Origin: Candidatus Aerophobota bacterium
Lineage (GTDB): Bacteria > Aerophobota > Aerophobia > Aerophobales > B3-G15
Reading direction: 5' to 3'
NCBI GenBank assembly: GCA_030615365.1
Contig: JAUWZM010000073.1
Coordinates: forward strand, 1-12,733
Length of the DNA: 12,733 nucleotides
Positions 8,035 through 12,733 of the stretch are shown here, in pieces; within the stretch, counting starts at the first letter, position 1, and the number at the start of each line of letters is the position of its first letter. Below the pieces are notes generated by a model, which was not told where the DNA came from, ran no database searches, and saw only the letters and a list, made by a program, of their open reading frames with translations. A program made the position numbers and the translations under genes.

Positions 8035-8063
8035 AAGATACACTTTTTAAAAATTTTTGTCAA
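8035..8063 (-). promoter_or_regulatory. Sigma70-type promoter of rny
   Basis: On the minus strand a perfect TTGACA (8063-8058) is followed after 17 bp by TATCTT (8040-8035, 4 of 6 consensus). Transcription would start around 8028, giving a leader of about 48 nt to the proposed ATT start of rny. The -35 box directly abuts the left copy of the direct repeat that flanks the inserted element. Confidence 0.65.
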
Positions 8064-8078
8064 GAATAAAATCTTGTC
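8064..8078. repeat. Left copy of 15-bp direct repeat (likely target-site duplication)
   Basis: GAATAAAATCTTGTC is repeated as GAATAAGATCTTGTC at 8385-8399, identical at 14 of 15 positions. The two copies exactly bracket the inverted-repeat element 8079-8384, as a duplicated insertion target would. Confidence 0.7.
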
Positions 8079-8384
8079 TGTCAATTAAATTTTAAAATGT
8101 CACTACTTTTCTATGATTTAAAGTTTAAAATGTCAGTACATTATATCCTTGCCGGAAATCAGAATCGTGCTACTCTCATCCTCCTTTAAAAACAGTCTTA
8201 TGGTGGAGAAAAGTATTTCTGAGAAACCAATAAATGCCGCACTATGTGTGACGACGACGTTAATAGTAGGACTCAGCACTTGGCAGAGAAATGTACTGTC
8301 CACTGCATATCAACCTGACAATTGCCATCTCAATCCAGTGACATTTTAAAACTTAAATGGTGACATTTTAAATTTTAGCTAACA
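8079..8384. mobile_element. MITE-like non-autonomous insertion, 306 bp, family unassigned
   Basis: The segment begins TGT and ends ACA and has 25-bp terminal inverted repeats (8079-8103 against 8360-8384) identical at 21 of 25 positions, each ending in AAAATGTCAC when read inwards. A second pair, TTTAAAATGTCA, is perfectly inverted at 8124-8135 and 8339-8350, 33 bp and 22 bp inside the outer copies. The flanks are the 15-bp direct repeats. The core (about 8140-8335) looks less AT-rich than its surroundings and shows no transposase motif; an open frame 8149-8349 ends inside the right inner repeat and resembles nothing I recognise. Multiple end repeats recall IS21-type ends, and TGT ends with a long variable duplication recall IS481, but neither is established. 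It fills most of the 395-bp gap between the rny frame and the radical-SAM gene. Confidence 0.7.
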
Positions 8385-8399
8385 GAATAAGATCTTGTC
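8385..8399. repeat. Right copy of 15-bp direct repeat, overlapping a -35 box
   Basis: GAATAAGATCTTGTC differs from the left copy (8064-8078) at one base. Its last five bases are the first five of the -35 hexamer TTGTCA used by the plus-strand radical-SAM gene. The insertion therefore duplicated, rather than destroyed, this half of the promoter. Confidence 0.7.
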
Positions 8400-8423
8400 A
8401 AAAGATATAATGGGTGGTATAAT
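8395..8423 (+). promoter_or_regulatory. Sigma70-type promoter of the radical-SAM gene
   Basis: TTGTCA (8395-8400, 5 of 6 consensus) and a perfect TATAAT (8418-8423) are 17 bp apart. Transcription should begin near 8430, only about 9 nt before the ATG at 8439. A second TATAAT at 8406-8411 has no -35 partner. Confidence 0.75.
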
Positions 8424-8438
8424 CAAGAAAAATTAGCC

Positions 8439-9383
8439 ATGGATTCACACAGAATAGCTAAAAAGATGAAAAATTCAGTTTATCCTTCTTATTTAAAACT
8501 GCACCAGAGTGGTGAATTAAAGAAAAGGATAAAAGAAGCGTACCGATTGATGGAAAATTGCCGAATTTGCCCCAGGAATTGTCAGGTAAACAGGGGTAGA
8601 AAGAGGGGATATTGCCAAGCCGGATTAACACCCCTCGTAAGTAGCTTACATTTGCACTTGGGAGAGGAACCACCTATTTCAGGATGGAGAGGATCGGGAA
8701 CTATTTTTTTTACCTACTGCAACTTAAGATGTGTGTTCTGTCAAAATTACCCTATTTCCCATCTGGGCAATGGAAATGAAGTTAGTTTGGAAAAACTTTC
8801 TATTATGATGATTAGCCTTCAGGAAAAAGGTGCCCATAACATAAATTTAGTTACCCCTACTCATTTTATCCCCCAGATTTTATTTAGTCTGAATGTAGCT
8901 ATAGAGAAAGGTTTACAGATTCCTCTGGTTTACAATTGTGGAGGCTATGAATCAGTGGAAACTTTAAAGTTATTGGATGGAATAGTTGACATTTATATGC
9001 CTGATATAAAATATGGAAAAGAAGAGGAAAGTAGAAAATACTCTTCAGCTCCCAATTACTTTGAGGTGGCTAAGAAAGCTGTGAGGGAGATGCATAGACA
9101 GGTTGGAGATTTAAAACTAAATGAGGAGGGGATTGCTCAAAGAGGACTTCTGGTAAGACATTTAATTCTTCCTCAGGAATTAGCAGGAACCAGAAATGTT
9201 TTCAGCTTTATAGCGAAGGAAATTTCTCCTAAAACCTTTGTTAGTATTATGAATCAATATTTTCCTGCTTATAGGGCAATTCAGATTGAAGAGTTAAATA
9301 GGAAGATCACTCTAAAAGAATACAATCAGGCTCTCAAGATAGCTGAGGAAATGGGTCTGGAAAATGGATGGCGACAGGATTAA
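8439..9383 (+). CDS. Radical-SAM Fe-S protein, PflX-like (COG1313 type)
   Basis: A radical-SAM enzyme related to pyruvate-formate-lyase activases, of the poorly characterised PflX group; its substrate is unknown. The SAM/[4Fe-4S] motif C-x3-C-x2-C is C94, C98, C101 (CNLRCVFCQNY). A second cysteine set precedes it, C41-x2-C44-x3-C48 and C59 (CRICPRNC...GYCQAG), typical of this group and probably holding another cluster. Later conserved parts are NCGGYES (166-172), DIYMPDIKY (184-192) and RGLLVRHLILP (235-245). Its 314 aa is usual. No SD precedes the ATG and the predicted leader is about 9 nt, so it may be translated nearly leaderless; the in-frame ATG at 8466 (MKNSVYPSYLK) is an alternative start. 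No formate-lyase-like partner gene is nearby. It is transcribed divergently from rny. Confidence 0.88.
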   Translation: MDSHRIAKKMKNSVYPSYLKLHQSGELKKRIKEAYRLMENCRICPRNCQVNRGRKRGYCQAGLTPLVSSLHLHLGEEPPISGWRGSGTIFFTYCNLRCVFCQNYPISHLGNGNEVSLEKLSIMMISLQEKGAHNINLVTPTHFIPQILFSLNVAIEKGLQIPLVYNCGGYESVETLKLLDGIVDIYMPDIKYGKEEESRKYSSAPNYFEVAKKAVREMHRQVGDLKLNEEGIAQRGLLVRHLILPQELAGTRNVFSFIAKEISPKTFVSIMNQYFPAYRAIQIEELNRKITLKEYNQALKIAEEMGLENGWRQD

Positions 9384-9460
9384 AACTAAAAAGGTTTAAA
9401 ATCAATGGATTATAAATCTGCCGTTTTTCAGAAAAGATTAAATTTTTATATGCAATAAAA

Positions 9461-9467
9461 AAGGAGG
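9461..9467 (+). promoter_or_regulatory. Ribosome binding site fixing the TTG start of trkA
   Basis: AAGGAGG lies 8 nt before TTG at 9476 and no ATG or GTG competes at that distance. This fixes the TrkA start so that the Rossmann fold begins at its usual place (MKIIIIGAGEVG). Confidence 0.85.
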
Positions 9468-9475
9468 AATATTTT

Positions 9476-10822
9476 TTGAAGATAATTATAATAGGCGCGG
9501 GAGAAGTTGGTTATCAAATAGCTAAAATTCTATCCTCAGAAAATCAGGATGTAACAATAATTGAAAAAAATGATGAAATATGCCAATTTGTTCAAAATAA
9601 TTTAGATGTGCTAACTATTAGTGGTAATGGAGCTAATACCCGTATTTTAGAAGAAGCAGGAATTAAACAGACAGATATGATAATTGCGGTAACCAATACT
9701 GATGAAGTAAATATGATAGCCTGTATGGCTGCTAAGCAATTTGGTGTACCTAAAAAGATTGCTCGTATTAGAGACCCTGAATATATGTATGACAATGCCT
9801 TACTTAAGGAACAATTAGGGATAGATTTTATTATCAACCCGGAAATGGCTACCGCTAAGGAAATAGTTAATTTAGTTAAATCACCAGTGGATGTTGCTCA
9901 AACCCAGGAATTTGCCGAAGGTAAAATTCAAATGTTTGAACTTAAAGTGAAAAAAAGTTTTTCCTTTATTAACCAACAGCTAAAAGATCTTAATTTTAAA
10001 CATAATTTATTAGTTGCCGCTATATACCGAGGGAATAAAATAATCATTCCCAGTGGAAATGAAAAAATTATATCAGGGGATAACTTATATGTTTTGATTG
10101 AAAAAGGTCATTCCTCAGAGTTAGAGGAAATAACAGGTAAAAATCCTAAAAACATTCAAAATGTTATGATTTTAGGAGGAAGTGGAATTGGTATTCAATC
10201 AGCTTTAATATTATCCAAGGAAGGTATTAACACTAAATTGATTGAAATGGATAAAGAAAAATGTGAAATGATTGCTGAAAAACTTCCTCATACCCTAATA
10301 ATAAATGGTAATGGAACAAATATTGATCTTTTAGAATCCGAGGGTATAGAAACTACTGATGGTTTTGTAGCTGTTACCGGATATGATGAAAATAATCTTT
10401 TAGTAGCTTTATTGGCAAAACACCTGGGTTCAAAAAAAGTAATAGCAAAGGTAAGCAAAGTCAATTATATTCCTATACTGGAAAAGATTGGAGTGGATGC
10501 TGTAGTTAATCCCAGAATGACTACTGTTTCTGCTATACTACGTTTCGTTAGAAAAGGGAAAATTGTCTCTTTAGCTTTATTAAAAGAAGGGCAAGCAGAA
10601 GTTATTGAATTGGTAGTTCAACCAACTTCAAAAATTATCAACAAACCCCTAAAAAATGCTAATTTACCTAAAAATTCTATTATCAGTGCAATTATCCATC
10701 AAAATAAAGTAATTATTCCTCATGGTGATGATATTATTCAACCGAAGGACAAAATAGTTATATTTACCTTAGCCTCTGATATAAAGAAATTAGAGAGACT
10801 ATTCGACGCTAAGAGGAGATGA
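9476..10822 (+). CDS. trkA: Trk potassium uptake regulatory subunit TrkA
   Basis: TrkA is the cytosolic NAD(H)/nucleotide-binding ring that gates the TrkH potassium channel. Two RCK units are seen. The first has Rossmann motif GAGEVG (7-12) with acidic E30 ending strand 2 (DVTIIEKN), and its RCK_C domain spans about 141-222. The second has GGSGIG (234-239) with E257 and an RCK_C domain at about 370-448. The paired phrases LTISGNGAN and LIINGNGTN show the internal duplication. Its 448 aa is typical. The start is TTG, fixed by a strong SD. trkH follows 3 nt after the stop, so the two are almost certainly co-translated. Confidence 0.96.
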   Translation: MKIIIIGAGEVGYQIAKILSSENQDVTIIEKNDEICQFVQNNLDVLTISGNGANTRILEEAGIKQTDMIIAVTNTDEVNMIACMAAKQFGVPKKIARIRDPEYMYDNALLKEQLGIDFIINPEMATAKEIVNLVKSPVDVAQTQEFAEGKIQMFELKVKKSFSFINQQLKDLNFKHNLLVAAIYRGNKIIIPSGNEKIISGDNLYVLIEKGHSSELEEITGKNPKNIQNVMILGGSGIGIQSALILSKEGINTKLIEMDKEKCEMIAEKLPHTLIINGNGTNIDLLESEGIETTDGFVAVTGYDENNLLVALLAKHLGSKKVIAKVSKVNYIPILEKIGVDAVVNPRMTTVSAILRFVRKGKIVSLALLKEGQAEVIELVVQPTSKIINKPLKNANLPKNSIISAIIHQNKVIIPHGDDIIQPKDKIVIFTLASDIKKLERLFDAKRR

Positions 10823-10825
10823 AAA

Positions 10826-12268
10826 GTGAAATACAGTATTGTCCTGAACACCATCGGTAGTGTTTTATCCTTTTTAGGATTAAGCATGATATTCCCTCTT
10901 ATATGTGCTATCTATTATCAAGAACAAGTAATTAATGCTTTAATATTTTCTATTATTATTACCGTTACCAGTGGTCTTTTATTAAAGAAATTCTTTCCTC
11001 CAAAAGGATATATTGGACCAAAAGAAGGATTTGCAATTGCTAGTTTTGGCTGGATATTAGCTGGTGCTTTTGGAACTCTTCCTTTTTTATTTGCAGGAAC
11101 TTTCCCCAGCTTTCTTGATGCTTATTTTGAAACTATGTCTGGATTCACTACCACTGGAGCTACTGTGCTTACTTCTATAGAAGGGAATCCTTACTCTATA
11201 TTGTTCTGGCGAGACCAAATTCAATGGTTAGGTGGTATGGGGATTATTGCGTTACTGGTAGCTATTTTTCCTACTTCTGGAGCCGGAGGCATGCTATTAT
11301 TTAAGTCAGAAGTTCCCGGACCTACCCCGAATAAGTTGAAACCAAAAATTAAAGAAACTGCCAAAATTCTGTGGCTGATATATATGGCAATATCTGCTCT
11401 GGAGGTAGTCTGTTTGTACTTTAGTGGAATGTCGTTATTCGATGCCATAACTCATATGTTTGGTACCATGCCTACCGGGGGATTTACCCCAAGAAACCTA
11501 AGTGTAGGTGCTTATAACAACCCTATTTTTGAAATTATAATAATTGTTTTTATGTTTATTGCCGGAGTGAACTTTGCTCTTCATTATAAAGTTCTTCAAG
11601 GAAATATAAAAGGTCTAATTAAGGATCGTGAATTTCTTTTTTACAGTGGAGTAATATTAATTTCTATTCTGCTTATTACTACACAACTTAGATTATATAT
11701 TTATAGTTCAATTTTCACTGCTTTAAGATATGCCTCTTTTCAAGTAGTATCTACGGCTACTACCACAGGTTTTGTCACTACAAATTATGATATCTGGCCT
11801 GCATTTTCTAAAAGCATTTTATTAATTTTAATGTTTCTGGGCGCATGTGCTGGTTCAACTGGAGGCGCTATTAAAAATATCCGAATTATTCTTCTCTTAA
11901 AACAAGCTTATCGGGAACTTTACAAATTAGTTCATCCTCGAGCAGTAACCCCAATTAAATTAGGGAATAAGACGATTCCAGAAGAAGTAATGCGTAATAT
12001 TATGGGTTTCTTTTTGCTCTATATATTTATTTTTGTAATTTGCACTTTTATAATGTCTGCACTGGGCTTGGATATGATAAGTGCAGCGGCATCGGTTGCT
12101 GCTACCCTGGGAAATGTGGGACCAGGTCTTGGTTTAGTAGGACCAGCTCAAAACTATGCTTTTATTCCATCCTTAGGCAAAATTACTTTAATTCTCTGTA
12201 TGCTGTTAGGCCGATTAGAGATATATACTGTTCTAATTCTTCTAATTCCAGAATTCTGGAGGAAATAA
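10826..12268 (+). CDS. trkH: Trk potassium uptake transmembrane subunit TrkH
   Basis: TrkH is the pore-forming potassium (or sodium-coupled potassium) transporter with four M1-P-M2 repeats in the cytoplasmic membrane. The four filter loops are recognisable: SGFTTTGAT (105-113), TMPTGGFTPR (214-223), STATTTGFVTT (309-319) and GNVGPGLG (429-436). Other family signs are QWLGGMGII (133-141), GACAGSTGGAIKNIR (339-353) and the closing GRLEIYTVLIL. Length is 480 aa, with many hydrophobic segments throughout. The start is GTG, preceded by AGAGGAG with 7-nt spacing that overlaps the end of trkA. With trkA it makes a complete two-gene uptake system. Confidence 0.97.
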   Translation: MKYSIVLNTIGSVLSFLGLSMIFPLICAIYYQEQVINALIFSIIITVTSGLLLKKFFPPKGYIGPKEGFAIASFGWILAGAFGTLPFLFAGTFPSFLDAYFETMSGFTTTGATVLTSIEGNPYSILFWRDQIQWLGGMGIIALLVAIFPTSGAGGMLLFKSEVPGPTPNKLKPKIKETAKILWLIYMAISALEVVCLYFSGMSLFDAITHMFGTMPTGGFTPRNLSVGAYNNPIFEIIIIVFMFIAGVNFALHYKVLQGNIKGLIKDREFLFYSGVILISILLITTQLRLYIYSSIFTALRYASFQVVSTATTTGFVTTNYDIWPAFSKSILLILMFLGACAGSTGGAIKNIRIILLLKQAYRELYKLVHPRAVTPIKLGNKTIPEEVMRNIMGFFLLYIFIFVICTFIMSALGLDMISAAASVAATLGNVGPGLGLVGPAQNYAFIPSLGKITLILCMLLGRLEIYTVLILLIPEFWRK

Positions 12269-12354
12269 TTAGTTGTAACAGATAAATTTCCCTAAAATAT
12301 TGAAGAAGAAGATATAGAGCGCTTCTCCAGTAAAGAATAAAAAAACTGTAAGAT

Positions 12355-12382
12355 TTGCCGTTCAGAAAAAATCTGCTATGAT
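12355..12382 (+). promoter_or_regulatory. Possible promoter of the small membrane-protein gene
   Basis: TTGCCG (12355-12360) and TATGAT (12377-12382) are 16 bp apart; transcription would start near 12389. A perfect inverted repeat, AGATTT at 12351-12356 and AAATCT at 12369-12374, overlaps the -35 box and could be an operator. The words TGCCGTT and CAGAAAA also occur before trkA (9419-9435). Confidence 0.45.
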
Positions 12383-12403
12383 ATTATCATAATTAAAATT
12401 ATG

Positions 12404-12413
12404 AAGGGGGTGA
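12404..12413 (+). promoter_or_regulatory. Ribosome binding site fixing the GTG start at 12419
   Basis: AAGGGGGTGA is an almost full-length anti-16S match, with 8 nt from the last G of the run to GTG at 12419. The in-frame ATG at 12401 lies upstream of this SD and has none of its own, so the longer 84-aa reading is unlikely. Confidence 0.75.
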
Positions 12414-12418
12414 GAAAA

Positions 12419-12655
12419 GTGTGTGAAAAAGTTTTAAAGATATTGGGCTATTTCTTTGGAATTGTAGGAGGAATTAGTTTAGTAATAGGAGTAATACTTC
12501 GTCTTTCTCGAGGGTCTACCGGAGCTCTCACTGCTAATTTGCAAGCCAATGCCTTTGTAGAATTTTCTCAGGTTTGTCTTATATTTGCTATCGCTCTTGG
12601 AATAGCAGTAATTGTGGAAAATATGGGAAAAAAGCAAGGGAAGAACAAAAAGTAA
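12419..12655 (+). CDS. Small two-helix membrane protein of unknown function
   Basis: I do not recognise this 78-residue protein. After a short N-terminus (MCEKVLK) it has a hydrophobic glycine-rich segment (about 8-29, ILGYFFGIVGGISLVIGVIL), a polar linker (RLSRGSTGALTANLQANAF), a second hydrophobic segment (about 48-69, FSQVCLIFAIALGIAVIVEN) and a lysine-rich tail (GKKQGKNKK). This predicts a helical hairpin with the basic tail in the cytosol. It has a possible promoter and a very strong SD with GTG start, both favouring a real gene. It lies 150 nt after trkH on the same strand; a role with the Trk system is possible but nothing in its sequence shows it. Confidence 0.75.
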   Translation: MCEKVLKILGYFFGIVGGISLVIGVILRLSRGSTGALTANLQANAFVEFSQVCLIFAIALGIAVIVENMGKKQGKNKK

Positions 12656-12698
12656 AATCTTCAATCCAAGAGCTCATTAAATTTCTCTGTCTGGGTAG

Positions 12699-12716
12699 GG
12701 GAGGCTTTAGCCTCCC
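12699..12716 (+). terminator. GC-rich hairpin, possible terminator or REP-like palindrome
   Basis: GGGAGGC pairs perfectly with GCCTCCC around the loop TTTA, 43 nt after the stop of the small membrane-protein gene. The following bases (GATTGCTTCTT) are only modestly T-rich, so it may be a weak Rho-independent terminator. It also resembles dispersed GC-rich palindromes found in many AT-rich genomes. Nothing else is visible between it and the window end. Confidence 0.45.
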
Positions 12717-12733
12717 GATTGCTTCTTAACTCT

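Noticed and set aside
8149..8349. Plus-strand open frame of 66 codons (TTG start) inside the inserted element
   Set aside because: It has no SD, no recognisable domain, and its stop lies inside an inverted repeat; it is more likely chance or a transposase remnant than a gene.
9592..9837. Minus-strand frame opposite trkA
   Set aside because: Antisense shadow of the TrkA Rossmann domain with no supporting signals.
11221..11448. Minus-strand frame opposite trkH
   Set aside because: Antisense shadow of a conserved membrane protein.
12040..12285. Plus-strand frame at the 3' end of trkH
   Set aside because: Out-of-frame reading of the TrkH C-terminus, Cys/Ser-rich and without SD.
12269..12350. 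Looked for a terminator after trkH
   Set aside because: Only a weak 5-bp AGAAG/CTTCT pairing with a long loop and no T-run was found, not enough to call.

Overview
The window is chromosomal DNA from an AT-rich bacterium that uses Shine-Dalgarno (SD) sites and consensus-like sigma70-type promoters. It carries no phage, plasmid, CRISPR or defence genes. The order cmk-plsC-ispH followed by a lysine/glutamate-rich reading frame resembles the cmk-plsC-ispH-rpsA block of Clostridia and related anaerobes. The MEP isoprenoid enzyme IspH and a PflX-type radical-SAM protein fit an anaerobe. The phylum cannot be fixed from the sequence; a Firmicutes-like or deep-branching candidate lineage is a guess.

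Minus-strand block (1 to about 8063). Reading leftwards from the centre: rny (RNase Y), nadD (NAD synthesis), rsfS (ribosome silencing factor), a tRNA-Ala(GGC) gene, ilvD (branched-chain amino acids), hisC (histidine or aromatic aminotransferase), cmk (CMP kinase), plsC (phospholipid acyltransferase), ispH (isoprenoid precursors) and a gene cut by the window edge that is probably rpsA (ribosomal protein S1) with a K/E repeat N-terminus. Genes are tightly packed: ATGA overlaps at rny/nadD and plsC/ispH, and a 31-nt overlap at cmk/plsC. Consensus-like promoters are visible before rny (TTGACA-17-TATCTT) and before rsfS (TTGACT-16-TACAAT). Both overlap the first codons of the longest reading frame, so the true starts lie downstream. 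For rny, the only well-placed start after a near-perfect SD is an ATT codon.

Central divergent region (8044-8438). Removing a 306-bp MITE-like insertion (8079-8384) and one copy of its flanking 15-bp direct repeat leaves a compact divergent promoter pair, for rny leftwards and the radical-SAM gene rightwards, with -35 boxes about 10 bp apart. The insertion has 25-bp terminal inverted repeats starting TGT, a second inner inverted repeat pair, and no recognisable transposase.

Plus-strand block (8395-12733). A PflX/COG1313-type radical-SAM protein comes first, then trkA and trkH (potassium uptake, start codons TTG and GTG, 3 nt apart). A separately promoted 78-residue two-helix membrane protein of unknown function follows, and then a GC-rich hairpin near the window end.

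Most genes are housekeeping. The less ordinary features are the element in the divergent promoter, the probable ATT start of rny, the tRNA inside a protein operon, the K/E repeat N-terminus and the small membrane protein.
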